Assembly: GCF_003004665.1 (NCBI RefSeq)
Contig: NZ_MUHY01000001.1
Coordinates: 744,001 to 808,000 of the forward strand
Direction of reading: 5' to 3'
Length of the DNA: 64,000 nucleotides
From: Candidatus Pandoraea novymonadis
GTDB lineage: Bacteria; Pseudomonadota; Gammaproteobacteria; Burkholderiales; Burkholderiaceae
Part shown: positions 9,770-21,660 of the stretch, one piece after another
Position numbering within the stretch: position 1 is the first letter of the stretch
Layout: each line of letters begins with the position of its first letter
Position numbers and translations under genes: made by a program
Notes under the pieces: generated by a model
The model's input: only the letters and a program-made list of their open reading frames with translations
Told to the model about the DNA's origin: nothing
Databases searched by the model: none

Positions 9770-10501
9770 ATGCCACGATTTTTTATCGATGCGGACCTTC
9801 AGGTTGGTTTACCAATCAATTTACCTGGAAATCTCGTCCACCACATCCAGGTTCTGCGCCTTCAAAAAGGTAATATCATTACTCTGTTCAGCGGCACCGG
9901 TGGGGAATATCGCGCCATTTTACTTAATATCTGCAAAAAACAGGCAACTGCACAGGTTATTGAATACATCATACGCGAAGCCGAGTCACCGTATCACATC
10001 ACGCTAGCCCAAAGTATTGCCAGTGGTACAAAGATGGATTGGATCATCGAAAAAGCAGTCGAACTCGGCGTTTCTGCAATACAACCGCTAACAACCGAAC
10101 GTGCCGTTACACAACTTTCTGGTCAACGAGCTATCAAACGTGTTACACATTGGCAAAATCTGGTACGAGCTGCTTGCGAACAATGCGGACGAAACCGCAT
10201 CCCATCGATCAATCCAATACAAACACTCACTCGCTGGCTCAGTTCAAGCTCTAAAGATTTTCAGTGGCGCATATTATTGTCGCCAAAGGCCTCAGAAGGA
10301 TTCGAAATATTACCAATACAGGCTCCACACTCCCCCGGGGTGTTACTTTTCGGTCCTGAGGGTGGCTTATCCGAGGCCGAAGAATCCGCCTCACAAGCAA
10401 ATGGCTTCACTTGTATTCATTTAGGCGCACGGATCTTGCGCACAGAAACCGCCAGTGTGGCGGTACTGGCTGCGCTAGCCGCCCGCTGGGGAGGGTGGTG
10501 A
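9770..10501 (+). CDS. rsmE: 16S rRNA (uracil1498-N3)-methyltransferase
   Basis: SPOUT-family methyltransferase modifying U1498 in 16S rRNA. The 243-residue product starts MPRFFIDADL and has an N-terminal PUA-like domain (about 1-70) and a knotted SPOUT domain: LAQSIASGTKMDWIIEKAVELG (cofactor-fold entry, about 79-100), TTERAV (about 108), then LLFGPEGGLSEAE (about 193-205) and LGARILRTETA (about 219-229), which form the SAM-binding knot. The start at 9770 is chosen because PRFFID is the family N-terminus. Divergent from tktA, as in Burkholderia. Confidence 0.94.
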   Translation: MPRFFIDADLQVGLPINLPGNLVHHIQVLRLQKGNIITLFSGTGGEYRAILLNICKKQATAQVIEYIIREAESPYHITLAQSIASGTKMDWIIEKAVELGVSAIQPLTTERAVTQLSGQRAIKRVTHWQNLVRAACEQCGRNRIPSINPIQTLTRWLSSSSKDFQWRILLSPKASEGFEILPIQAPHSPGVLLFGPEGGLSEAEESASQANGFTCIHLGARILRTETASVAVLAALAARWGGW

Positions 10502-10975
10502 TAGCCAGAATCATGTTGTGTGATGTTATTTGTGATGACGCACAGTTTCTCGCAGTCATTTCTCGCCACGATGGAGATGGATTTTCCTCGATAATGATAA
10601 TATTGGAGGTCATCTCTAGCGCGATAGTGAAGCCAACACAAAAAGCCATATGATAGATGATCTCGCGATCCATACCAGCAAGTTCCTACACGACAAAGAT
10701 CTGGCCAGAATTCCTAAAAACACTGTAATCATAAGAAAGCTTTTCTATAGGTGTTTTTAGTCAAATTAAAGAAACGAGCAAAAGCCAGAATCAAGTCTCC
10801 TAAGCGCCATAACCGATACGAAAGCCTAGTGGTTAGTAACAGCCCAACCTGAGAGAAAAAGAAATATTTTGATTAATTTCTGCTTTTTCTTAGCTTTGAT
10901 ACTGAGAGAATTTACGGAGATAAAATCATTAATGAAAAAAGTCATGCAAACCTACAACAGAAAAATATATTTCCA
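10502..10975. other. Convergent spacer between rsmE and mnmE
   Basis: About 474 bp without a recognised gene; short frames overlapping the rsmE end look like shadows. It contains a perfect 10-bp inverted repeat at 10714-10760. Confidence 0.4.
10714..10760. repeat. Perfect 10-bp inverted repeat
   Basis: CTAAAAACAC (10714-10723) and GTGTTTTTAG (10751-10760) are exact reverse complements with a 27-base centre that itself contains GAAAGCTTTTC. It could be a weak bidirectional terminator between the convergent rsmE and mnmE genes. Confidence 0.4.
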
Positions 10976-12370
10976 CTATTTACCAATACAAAACCGGCTA
11001 AAAATCAAGCCTAGCAGGTCGTCGGACGTAAATTCGCCGGTGATAGCGTTTAGTTGTTCTTGTACGAGCCGAAGTTCCTCCGCGAATAGCTCGAGTACTC
11101 CTCCATTCTGTATGACGTGAGCAGCGGCAGCTTCAGTATGCGCACGTGCTTCACGCAAAGCCGCAAGATGACGTTCACGCGCCAAAAATAAACCTTCATT
11201 CCCCGTTTGCCAGCCAGCAATCTTTAACAGCTCTTCCCGTAGTAAGTCAATCCCATTCCCTTCCTTTGCTGACAACAGTATTGACATCGGCAGGTCAGCA
11301 TATGCGTGAGTGACAGCCGAAGGCTCACTGAGCAAATCGATTTTATTTAACACGCGGATAACCTGCACACCCGTTGGCAAACGCTTAGCGATGTCTTCAT
11401 CCTCGTCCGTCATACCAACACGAGCATCAAGAAGATGCAGCACTATATCTGCTTTCGCAATTTCACCCCAACTGCGCGCAATTCCCATTAATTCCACCTC
11501 ATCATGCGTCTCACGCAGGCCAGCCGTATCAATAATATGCAGTGGAATTCCATCTATTTGAATGGTTTGCTGGACCTTATCACGCGTAGTACCTGCAATC
11601 GGTGTCACAATAGCCAATTCTGTCCCAACTAATGCGTTTATTAGCGAGGACTTTCCGACATTTGGCTGCCCTGCAAGTACCACACTCAACCCTTCACGTA
11701 ATAAAGCGCCCTGTTTTGCATGAGCGAGTATGCGGTCTAATTGCATTTGAATACTGGATAACTGTCCCTGTGCATCTGCTATTTCAAAAAAATCGATTTC
11801 CTCTTCTGGAAAATCTAGTATCGCTTCTACTAACATGCGCAAATTAATAACCCGATCAACCAATTGATGAATCTCTTCTGAAAACCTGCCTTCCAAAGAT
11901 CGACTGGCCGAACGTGCTGAGGCTTCTGTGCTTGCCTCAATCAAATCTGCGACGGCTTCAGCTTGCACTAGATCCAGCTTATTATTCAAAAAAGCACGAT
12001 GCGTAAATTCACCTGGGGATGCGAGACGAATTCCTAACGTTTCACCAGCCTCCAAGCAGCGTTGCAACAATAATTTCAAAACAATCGGACCACCGTGCCC
12101 CTGCAGCTCCAACATATCTTCACCTGTATAAGAATTTGGCCCTGGAAAATACAGTGCAATCCCTTGATCTAAGGTGCTCCCGATACCATCCAAAAACCGC
12201 AGATATGAAGCATGACGAGGTTTAAGCACTTGACCAACGAGTTTTTTAATTACCTCCTGCACGGCATAGCCACGCTGTGTACCGAATGAAACGCGCACGA
12301 CGCCAATGCCTCCTCGTCCACAGGCAGTAGCAATGGCGGCAATCGGTACAGAAATATTCGTATTACTCAT
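10976..12370 (-). CDS. mnmE: tRNA modification GTPase MnmE (TrmE)
   Basis: Works with MnmG to install (c)mnm5 groups at U34 of several tRNAs. From the ATG at 12370 the protein is 464 residues, starting [18 protein letters not shown]; the frame reaches a TTG at 12397 but the family starts near 12370. Seen: the tetrahydrofolate-binding N-terminal domain with [12 protein letters not shown]-like start, the inserted G domain with [15 protein letters not shown] (about 222), [12 protein letters not shown] (about 269) and NKID (about 334), and the C-terminal FCIGK ending with the catalytic Cys. Complete and apparently functional. Downstream of yidC on the same strand, 108 bp from it. Confidence 0.95.
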   Translation of the reverse strand: MSNTNISVPIAAIATACGRGGIGVVRVSFGTQRGYAVQEVIKKLVGQVLKPRHASYLRFLDGIGSTLDQGIALYFPGPNSYTGEDMLELQGHGGPIVLKLLLQRCLEAGETLGIRLASPGEFTHRAFLNNKLDLVQAEAVADLIEASTEASARSASRSLEGRFSEEIHQLVDRVINLRMLVEAILDFPEEEIDFFEIADAQGQLSSIQMQLDRILAHAKQGALLREGLSVVLAGQPNVGKSSLINALVGTELAIVTPIAGTTRDKVQQTIQIDGIPLHIIDTAGLRETHDEVELMGIARSWGEIAKADIVLHLLDARVGMTDEDEDIAKRLPTGVQVIRVLNKIDLLSEPSAVTHAYADLPMSILLSAKEGNGIDLLREELLKIAGWQTGNEGLFLARERHLAALREARAHTEAAAAHVIQNGGVLELFAEELRLVQEQLNAITGEFTSDDLLGLIFSRFCIGK

Positions 12371-12478
12371 AGGGGCAATATGCTTTTTTAAATACAATCC
12401 AATTTCAGCTGCAAAAAATAAAATCGCCCACGAGAAAAGACCCGCGAGCGGAAAAATTTTTCTAGGTAATTTGCCGTG

Positions 12479-14107
12479 TCAAATAAACTTGTTTGTTTTC
12501 TTTTTTTCTAACATCTGGTTGATAGACCATTGCTGTACTATGGATAAAATATTATTTACCACGTAGTACAATACCAAACCTGATGGTAAAAATAAAAACA
12601 TAATCGAAAAAATCAAGGGCATAAACATCATGATCTTTGCTTGCATTGGATCCGTCGGTGTCGGATTCAGTTTAGTCTGGATGAACATCGACACTGCCAT
12701 CAGCACCGGCAAAATATAAAAGGGATCGGGCGTCGATAAATCGTGAATCCAACTTAGCCAGGGTGCGCCACGCATTTCCACACTCGACAGCAAAACCCAA
12801 TACAGAGAGATGAAAACTGGAATCTGAATCAAAATCGGCAGACATCCCCCAAATGGATTAACCTTTTCAATCTTATATAGCTCCATGAGGGCGGCGTTCA
12901 TTTTTTGGGGTTCGCCTTTATAACGCTCACGCAAAGCTTGCATGCGGGGCGTAATTTCCTTCATACGTGCCATCGATCGATAACTTGTAGCTGAGAGTGG
13001 GAAGAAAATCAGTTTAATGATAACGGTCACTGCAACTATCGCCCAGCCCCAATTTCCGAGGATACTGTAGATCTTCGAGAGCAACCAAAATAAAGGCTTA
13101 GCTAGAATTGTGAAGAAACCATAATCCTTTGTCAGTTCTAATCCCGGCGAAATTTTAGCTAGCATATGCTCTTCTTGAGGACCAGCAAATAAACGCGCAT
13201 CAACCGTCGCCGATTGTCCAGGAGAAATGTTAGCAACAGACGTTTTCATACCAACACGATACAAATCGTTGCCCAGTTTGTTGATATAGTTATCGTGGTC
13301 TGTATTTTCCTTAGGAATCCATGCAGATGCGAAGTAATGCTGCACCATCGCGATCCAACCATCAGTGGAATGTTTGTTATAGGTGGCTTTATCCTTGTCA
13401 ATATCGCTAAATGAGATCTTTTGGAACTTGTCTTGTGTACTAAAAACAGCCGGACCTGTAAACGTGTGCGAAAACTTTGCGCCGCTAATCTCGCTACCAT
13501 CACGCACCAACTCCATGTAGAGCGTTGGTTTTGCAGCAACAGTTCCAACGTTGATGATCTGATTTGAAACGTCGATTACATAACTACCACGATGAAATAT
13601 GTAGGAACGAATGAGTTGCAAACCACCTTTCTCCGCAGACTGCAGCTTAATCGTAAGTGTATCGCCGGTCATTTCTGTAGGACCTGGCACTTGCGTAAAT
13701 GTATCATTGTGATTCGGGAAATCACCGCCGATCAAACCTGAACGAGCAAGGTACGTGTGTGTGGGGGTATTATTGAATAATAAGACATGCTTATCAAGCT
13801 CACCGTCGCCCCTCCATTGAGTGAGAGCAAGGTACGAGAACGTACCTCCTCGCATATCAATTTCCGAGTCATACACATCGGTCTTGACACGCAATTTTTT
13901 TGATGCCTCACCAATAGAAACATTGCCTGGCGTGATATATGGCAATTCATTCACTGCGACTTTACTCCTGCTCTCCATTGCTGAAGTTGCAACTTCAGGT
14001 GTTTGAAAGAACAAAGATGAATGGCCATTCGCCTTCTGCCAGTTATCGAAAAGCAGAACTATTGACAGGGCGAAGATACTCCAAAGTATGGTACGTTTCA
14101 TGTCCAT
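12479..14107 (-). CDS. yidC: Membrane protein insertase YidC
   Basis: Inner-membrane insertase acting alone or with SecYEG. From the ATG at 14107 it is 542 residues, starting [20 protein letters not shown] as in Burkholderia YidC. It has an N-terminal signal anchor, a large periplasmic domain (about 60-340), then the conserved C-terminal five-helix core. In this core I see [22 protein letters not shown] with the hydrophilic-groove Arg region just after, [20 protein letters not shown], and [20 protein letters not shown]. The upstream yidD frame runs into it without a stop, so it may also be made as part of a 654-residue fusion. A weak AAGAG precedes the ATG. Confidence 0.95.
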   Translation of the reverse strand: MDMKRTILWSIFALSIVLLFDNWQKANGHSSLFFQTPEVATSAMESRSKVAVNELPYITPGNVSIGEASKKLRVKTDVYDSEIDMRGGTFSYLALTQWRGDGELDKHVLLFNNTPTHTYLARSGLIGGDFPNHNDTFTQVPGPTEMTGDTLTIKLQSAEKGGLQLIRSYIFHRGSYVIDVSNQIINVGTVAAKPTLYMELVRDGSEISGAKFSHTFTGPAVFSTQDKFQKISFSDIDKDKATYNKHSTDGWIAMVQHYFASAWIPKENTDHDNYINKLGNDLYRVGMKTSVANISPGQSATVDARLFAGPQEEHMLAKISPGLELTKDYGFFTILAKPLFWLLSKIYSILGNWGWAIVAVTVIIKLIFFPLSATSYRSMARMKEITPRMQALRERYKGEPQKMNAALMELYKIEKVNPFGGCLPILIQIPVFISLYWVLLSSVEMRGAPWLSWIHDLSTPDPFYILPVLMAVSMFIQTKLNPTPTDPMQAKIMMFMPLIFSIMFLFLPSGLVLYYVVNNILSIVQQWSINQMLEKKKTNKFI

Positions 14108-14443
14108 GCGGAAACTCTTATTGGACGCAATCAGGAAAGGCCTGCAAGCCGCGCCGATGAGACAGGTTCGACGAACAGGAAGAGATAGGCGGGTACAAAC
14201 TCCATCGTCTGGGCAAGCGTCAACGCTTTTGGTCGGTGGCACATAATCGAGACCACCTGAATGAAATGGATGACAGCGAAACAATCGCCGTGCGGCAAGA
14301 TAAGTCCCATAGACTGTACCATGCGTTTTAAGTGCCATGCGTGCGTAATCAGAGCAGTTCGGATAAAAGCGACAACGCATACCCAGCCAAGGACTGATCG
14401 CTAGCTTGTAAGCCCGCAAGATCCACAATAACACGCTTCGCAT
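14108..14443 (-). CDS. yidD: YidD membrane insertion factor, lacking its own stop codon
   Basis: YidD is a small amphipathic inner-membrane-associated protein that assists YidC insertion. The first ~75 residues match the family well: [18 protein letters not shown], then [15 protein letters not shown] with its two Cys, [18 protein letters not shown] and DYVP. The usual gene ends within about 15 codons after this, but here no stop occurs. The frame continues through about 35 low-complexity, non-conserved codons straight into the yidC ATG in the same frame. Sits 76 bp after rnpA, standard order rpmH-rnpA-yidD-yidC. Either a true YidD-YidC fusion or yidC starts internally. Confidence 0.85.
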
Positions 14444-14519
14444 TTCGATACGCCTCTCAATCCAGTTTTAAGGCCTAGTCGACTGCACCTGTTTCGAGGA
14501 ATTGGATACCAATCGAATT

Positions 14520-15083
14520 TCAGGCAGGTTTGTCACAACACGCTCGATCGAGCACCTCAGAAAAAAGCTGTTCAAATTCCGTCTTCACCCATGTTTTCAA
14601 AACAGGCGCGCCGGCAGCTTCGTAAGCGCCTTTATCGAAGCGACAGGCAAGCCGCAACACGAAGTCCCATCCAGCCAATTCAGCACTGCGTCGACGAAAC
14701 ATCTCTCGTGCTTGACGCTTGATCAAGTTTCGCGTCACAGCGCACGGCGCATGTTTTTTTCCAATCACAATCCCAATGCGGCCCATATTTAGACTGACAT
14801 GAGCAATATTAGGAACACAGGATTCGTTCATCTTTTCGATCATGAGTGCTTCACCTATTCCTGACAGTGACGTTTTTGAAAATTTTGCTTCATCACTCTC
14901 AAAAAAAGCTCTCACGATGGGTGAATGAAAGTGCTCACGCGGTCTCATATACAACACGAAATGCGCAGAACGACGCAAAGAACGACAACGAAAAACGGAT
15001 GAAAACTCATCCGTTTTGAGAAGCCGCATGGCCCTCGGGAAGCAAGCTGTAATATCCTCCTCCTCGTGCTTTACGGAATTCAC
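14520..15083 (-). CDS. rnpA: Ribonuclease P protein component with an extra ~50-residue insertion
   Basis: Protein subunit of RNase P that helps the catalytic RNA process pre-tRNA 5' ends. The 187-residue product is well above the usual 120-150. The N-terminal part FPRAMRLLKTDEFSSVFR and HFVLYMRP, and the C-terminal part GRIGIVIGKKHAPCAVTRN with the RNR-like basic motif RNLIKRQARE, are clearly RnpA. Between them, at about residues 49-99, is an acidic/mixed insertion not expected in the family. It falls between two strands of the central sheet, so the fold could tolerate it. Downstream of rpmH by 48 bp and upstream of yidD. Confidence 0.92.
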   Translation of the reverse strand: MNSVKHEEEDITACFPRAMRLLKTDEFSSVFRCRSLRRSAHFVLYMRPREHFHSPIVRAFFESDEAKFSKTSLSGIGEALMIEKMNESCVPNIAHVSLNMGRIGIVIGKKHAPCAVTRNLIKRQAREMFRRRSAELAGWDFVLRLACRFDKGAYEAAGAPVLKTWVKTEFEQLFSEVLDRACCDKPA

Positions 15084-15109
15084 ACAAAAAATCCAAGGAG
15101 TAAGACTGC

Positions 15110-15137
15110 GTCTAAGTTAGCCAAAGCCAACTTAGAC
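15110..15137 (-). terminator. Hairpin across the rpmH stop codon
   Basis: GTCTAAGTTGGC and GCTAACTTAGAC (read on the minus strand) form a 12-bp stem with one G-U-type pair and a TTTG loop. The stem includes the rpmH stop codon, and no T-run follows. It could limit readthrough from the abundant rpmH message into rnpA or protect the 3' end. Confidence 0.5.
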
Positions 15138-15266
15138 AGCCAAACGGTGACGCCCTTTAGCACGACGAGCAGAAATAACCTTGCGGCCTCCACGGGTCTT
15201 CATTCGGACCAAGAAGCCATGAGTACGCTTACGACGCGTCACGGAAGGTTGATAAGTACGTTTCAT
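15132..15266 (-). CDS. rpmH: 50S ribosomal protein L34
   Basis: Small basic protein of the large ribosomal subunit. The 44-residue product, found by direct reading, starts [20 protein letters not shown] and ends [12 protein letters not shown], identical in layout to L34 of other proteobacteria. Full length, normal stop TAA at 15132. It heads the rpmH-rnpA-yidD-yidC unit and faces away from dnaA, the arrangement typical around oriC. A consensus-like promoter lies at 15396-15424. Confidence 0.98.
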   Translation of the reverse strand: MKRTYQPSVTRRKRTHGFLVRMKTRGGRKVISARRAKGRHRLAV

Positions 15267-15360
15267 TATCCACTCACTGGGTAAAAAATCTGGAAAATTT
15301 AGTCAGCGCAACAGGCAAAAATCCAGACTTCAATATATCTTACCTGTAACAGTAAAATCG

Positions 15361-15412
15361 AGGAAAAGTTGGAGGGCTTTTATAACTAGCCCTCCATTTA
15401 ATCGCTTTTCCT
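15361..15412. repeat. Nested inverted repeat in the rpmH-dnaA spacer
   Basis: Inner arms GGAGGGCT (15371-15378) and AGCCCTCC (15388-15395) are perfect; outer arms AGGAAAAG (15361-15368) and CTTTTCCT (15405-15412) are also perfect. The inner hairpin is at the predicted rpmH transcript start. Confidence 0.6.
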
Positions 15413-15424
15413 ATTCTGTGTCAA
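15396..15424 (-). promoter_or_regulatory. Predicted rpmH promoter
   Basis: On the minus strand a perfect TTGACA (15424-15419) is followed after exactly 17 bp by TTAAAT (15401-15396). It points at rpmH and would give a leader of about 120 bases that begins with a strong hairpin (15371-15395). Confidence 0.6.
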
Positions 15425-15841
15425 CATCTCAATATCCCATGCCATGGGCCGGCATTAAGAAATGCTTTTGCGAAAACCAAGTTGGTTTATTTATTCATCT
15501 GCTATTTTTTATGCCGAGCGCAAACAATTCCCTGTGGATAACTCGCCTTCTAAGCACTTTGGCGGTAAAATTGGAAGCTAAAAAATTAATTCGCAGACTT
15601 TCCGGTAACGTCACATTATAAATAGTGTTCTGTTTTTGTCCGTCTGCTGATGCTGATAATCGACAAAGTAAGGTTTGTTGAGATATTTCAAGCTATCACT
15701 ACATACCGCACTCGGCAACATGTAAGAGCATGACCGGTAGTCTGCATTCACTGATTCAAATAGCTTACCAGAGTCGATTTCCAAATTGATGAAAGAGGAA
15801 ATCGAGCTGGCAATCTCTGTCCCTTTGGAAACACACGCTGC

Positions 15842-17302
15842 ATGGATGATTTTTGGCAACACTGTGCCACCCACCTAGAGCAAGAACTCACTCCCCAGCA
15901 ATTTCGGACGTGGATTAAGCCGCTCACACTTGTAGATTTTGACGAGACATCACGCACACTCAAAATTAGCGCACCAAATCGTTTCAAAGCTGATTGGGTC
16001 AAGAGCCAGTTCTCCGAACGTATTCGAGACATGGCCACTAAATTTTGGGATGCACCTATCAAAGTAGTTTTCGTGCTAGAAACAAAAACAGGTTTCGCCG
16101 CAACACCGGTATCAAGCCCTATTGTTACACCGAATGTCAACATGAATGTGGCCTCGCCTGATACGTTTATAGATGGTGAGCATGCAAATTTAGAAGCGAG
16201 CGAAGCCAATGTATTAAGTCGTAACTGGCGTGTTCCAGCAAAAGTGCCGGCTCTCAATAATGAGATTGAATCAATTTATGAACGATCCAGGCTTAACACA
16301 GTGCTGACCTTTGATAATTTTGTCACAGGCAAATCGAACCAACTTGCACGTGCAGCGGCAGTTCAAGTGGCGGACAACCCAGGCACATCATACAACCCTC
16401 TTTTCCTCTACGGTGGTGTCGGTCTTGGCAAAACACACTTGATTCATGCAATTGGCAATCAATTATTACAAGACAAAAAAAATCCCCGGATTCGTTATAT
16501 TCATGCAGAACAGTATGTTTCAGACGTAGTGAAGGCATATCAACGTAAAGCTTTCGACGAGTTCAAACGTTATTACCATTCGCTCGATTTGCTCCTAATT
16601 GATGATATTCAGTTCTTTTCCGGGAAAAGTCGTACGCAAGAAGAATTTTTTTATGCATTCGAAGCACTGATTGCAAATCGTGCGCAGGTGATTATAACCA
16701 GTGATACGTATCCAAAGGAAATCACAGGTATCGACGATCGCCTCATATCGCGTTTTGATTCAGGACTGACAGTCGCCATCGAACCACCCGAGCTCGAAAT
16801 GCGCGTAGCAATTCTGATCAAGAAAGCAAAAGCCGAGGGTGTTGACCTATCAGAGGATGTGGCATTTTTTGTCGGGAAACATCTTAGATCGAATGTACGA
16901 GAACTCGAGGGATCATTACGTAAAATTTTGGCATATTCAAAGTTTCACGCTCGAGAAATTACAATCGAGTTAACTAAAGAAGCACTGAAAGATTTACTGA
17001 CGGTTCAGAACCGCCAGATTTCGGTCGAAAACATTCAAAAGACCGTTGCAGATTTTTATAATATTAAAGTGGCAGACATGTATTCGAAAAAACGTCCGGC
17101 AAATATCGCTCGTCCGCGTCAAATTGCGATGTACCTCGCGAAGGAATTAACGCAGAAGAGCTTACCAGAAATTGGTGAATTGTTCGGTGGACGTGATCAC
17201 ACAACCGTGTTGCATGCTGTTCGAAAAATTGCGAATGAACGAAGTAAGGATATGCAGCTAAATCACGAGTTGCATGTGCTAGAGCAAACTCTCAAAGGAT
17301 GA
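15842..17302 (+). CDS. dnaA: Chromosomal replication initiator protein DnaA
   Basis: AAA+ ATPase that binds DnaA boxes and melts oriC. The 486-residue protein begins [20 protein letters not shown] (domain I, about 1-85), has a low-conservation linker (about 86-145), then the AAA+ domain with [14 protein letters not shown] (Walker A, about 190), [12 protein letters not shown] (Walker B), and sensor/arginine-finger region [12 protein letters not shown]. Domain IV ends with the helix-turn-helix signature [14 protein letters not shown] (about 448-461). Complete, with typical length for the family. First gene of dnaA-dnaN-gyrB; 280 bp separate it from dnaN. Confidence 0.98.
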   Translation: MDDFWQHCATHLEQELTPQQFRTWIKPLTLVDFDETSRTLKISAPNRFKADWVKSQFSERIRDMATKFWDAPIKVVFVLETKTGFAATPVSSPIVTPNVNMNVASPDTFIDGEHANLEASEANVLSRNWRVPAKVPALNNEIESIYERSRLNTVLTFDNFVTGKSNQLARAAAVQVADNPGTSYNPLFLYGGVGLGKTHLIHAIGNQLLQDKKNPRIRYIHAEQYVSDVVKAYQRKAFDEFKRYYHSLDLLLIDDIQFFSGKSRTQEEFFYAFEALIANRAQVIITSDTYPKEITGIDDRLISRFDSGLTVAIEPPELEMRVAILIKKAKAEGVDLSEDVAFFVGKHLRSNVRELEGSLRKILAYSKFHAREITIELTKEALKDLLTVQNRQISVENIQKTVADFYNIKVADMYSKKRPANIARPRQIAMYLAKELTQKSLPEIGELFGGRDHTTVLHAVRKIANERSKDMQLNHELHVLEQTLKG

Positions 17303-17582
17303 AATTATGCATCGAAGATCAAAGATAAAATATAAGTACTAAAAACTGTCTATTTTGCATAAAAATCCGTATGAAGGCATGCTGAAAAAATGGATGATGA
17401 CCACCTTCATATTGATGGTGGCTACGTTCAGTGTGATTTTGGATAAAATGGAATTTTAAGGCACAATGCTGATGTACTCCTCAGCCTCTCTTGTTATTAT
17501 CCCGGCCACTATTTATTAATGGGCAAGAAAATTACGAGGAGTCAGTGTTTTACCAGGTTAATAGTTACTAAAAAGGATACAT

Positions 17583-18692
17583 ATGCAGTTGGTCAAAACG
17601 CAACGAGATACACTGCTCAGGCCATTACAAGTCGTAAGCGGGATCGTTGAGCGTCGCCACACGTTGCCAATTCTGGCCAATTTGCTAATCAGTAAAAAAG
17701 GACCGGACATTTCTTTCCTCTCTACCGATCTTGAGTTGCAAATCACCACGACAGCAGATTGCGGAGCTGGTAAAGGTGAAGTTGCCACCACAGTAGCAGC
17801 GCGTAAATTACTAGACATTCTCCGCATTATGCCTGACACCGAGATAACGATATCTTTGTTTGAAAAACGACTAATAATGCAAGCTAACAAAAGTCGTTTT
17901 CAGTTACAAACGATGCCTTCTGAAGACTTTCCAACGATGGCCGAAGTCACAGATTACACTGCAAGCTTTAAGTTGCCACAACGCAAATTTCGTCAATTAC
18001 TGACCATGGTGCATTTTGCGATGGCGCAACAAGACATCCGTTACTACCTGAACGGGATGTTACTCATAGTCGACGGCGAAAAAATCATTGTTGTGGCGAC
18101 AGACGGACATCGTTTAGCTTATTACAGCACAAAGATTGATGGCAAAAAATTTACTACTCTCCAAGAAGTAATTATTCCGCGCAAGACGATTCTAGAGCTA
18201 CACCGTTTAATAGAAGACATCGACGACACTCTGCAAATCGACATCGCACAGAACCAAGTTAAGTTCCATTTTAAACAGGTCGAGCTTGTATCAAAACTTG
18301 TGGAAGGTAAATTTCCGGATTTTACTCGAGTAATTCCAGCCGAGTACAAGAATAGTTTTGTAATTAACCGTGAAAAGCTCTATCGTTCTTTGCAACGCGC
18401 GGCCATTGTTACCTCTGATAAATTCAAAGGTGTACGTTTTGCAGTGAGTGATGATCTACTGAAAATTAGTGCGAACAACGCTGAGAACGAAGAAGCACAA
18501 GAAGAGCTTGAAATCGACTACAGTGGTGATGTACTCGAAATTGGTTTTAATGTTACGTATCTTTTAGATGTACTTGCCAATCTTAAAGTGACACAGCTCA
18601 AAATTAGCCTAGGCGACGCAAATTCGTCAGCCTTAATCACGTTGATTGATAGCGATGAATTCAAATATGTCGTAATGCCGATGCGCATTTAA
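17583..18692 (+). CDS. dnaN: DNA polymerase III beta subunit (sliding clamp)
   Basis: Ring-shaped processivity clamp, a dimer of three-domain monomers. The 369-residue product starts MQLVKTQRDTLLRPLQVVSGI and ends in the conserved YVVMPMRI. Other typical blocks are VVATDGHRLAYY (about 168-179), VIIPRKTILEL (about 196) and FPDFTRVIP (about 243). The length is normal. It sits between dnaA and gyrB on the same strand. Confidence 0.98.
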   Translation: MQLVKTQRDTLLRPLQVVSGIVERRHTLPILANLLISKKGPDISFLSTDLELQITTTADCGAGKGEVATTVAARKLLDILRIMPDTEITISLFEKRLIMQANKSRFQLQTMPSEDFPTMAEVTDYTASFKLPQRKFRQLLTMVHFAMAQQDIRYYLNGMLLIVDGEKIIVVATDGHRLAYYSTKIDGKKFTTLQEVIIPRKTILELHRLIEDIDDTLQIDIAQNQVKFHFKQVELVSKLVEGKFPDFTRVIPAEYKNSFVINREKLYRSLQRAAIVTSDKFKGVRFAVSDDLLKISANNAENEEAQEELEIDYSGDVLEIGFNVTYLLDVLANLKVTQLKISLGDANSSALITLIDSDEFKYVVMPMRI

Positions 18693-18775
18693 GATCAGTA
18701 TCTCAACATGTACAGGAGCCTAGCAAATTTTGGGGTTTTCTAGAGGTTTGTCCATTTTTTGTGACAAATAAGTAA

Positions 18776-21274
<2,499 letters not shown>

Positions 21275-21660
21275 TATGTTCCTCTCGCGTTCTCAAATAG
21301 AATATACACAGACTGCTTCTTCATCCTCTTAAGAGCCTCTGATTGTTATGCATATAACTTGATCCATTTACTGATTTTTTTTCCGTTTTTTTCGATATCA
21401 CAAGCGTTGTGGTACTTAATTATCTACTACTTGTGCAATTAATGAGTACCACAGCACTCAGCATCTGCTGCAAAACCGTGATGGAAGCTTCTCATACCAA
21501 ATTTAGCATCCCTCCAGTCCTTGCATTACTTTGATAATGATGATATCTCGTCTTCTTCTCTGAGAGACCATACAAAATTGTCAATTTACGTTTCTTGAAT
21601 ACATAGAATACCTACTCCTTTCATTCTCAAACTCCTCATAAGCCTCTCATCTCCACTCAT
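21275..21660. other. Spacer gyrB to corC-like gene; DUF21 domain absent
   Basis: 386 bp, AT-rich, with no recognised gene. In relatives the corC-like gene would be preceded by about 480 bp encoding a DUF21 membrane domain. In the frame of the downstream gene a TAG stop occurs at 21604, and the codons between read as non-conserved sequence, so that domain has been lost or scrambled. The spacer may also mark a rearrangement joint. Confidence 0.5.

Larger units (their letters stand above)
15267..15841. other. Probable chromosomal origin of replication (oriC) spacer
   Basis: This 575-bp AT-rich spacer lies between rpmH (leftward) and dnaA (rightward), the classical oriC site in Burkholderia and many other bacteria. 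It carries one perfect DnaA box TGTGGATAA (15533-15541) and a one-mismatch box TTATCCACT overlapping the rpmH start (15266-15274). The genes immediately left (rpmH-rnpA-yidD-yidC-mnmE) and right (dnaA-dnaN-gyrB) are transcribed away from it. The small number of clear DnaA boxes is a weakness. Confidence 0.55.

Noticed and set aside
10407-10673. Overlapping frames on both strands after rsmE
   Set aside because: Shadows of the rsmE 3' end continuing into non-coding sequence; no conserved features.
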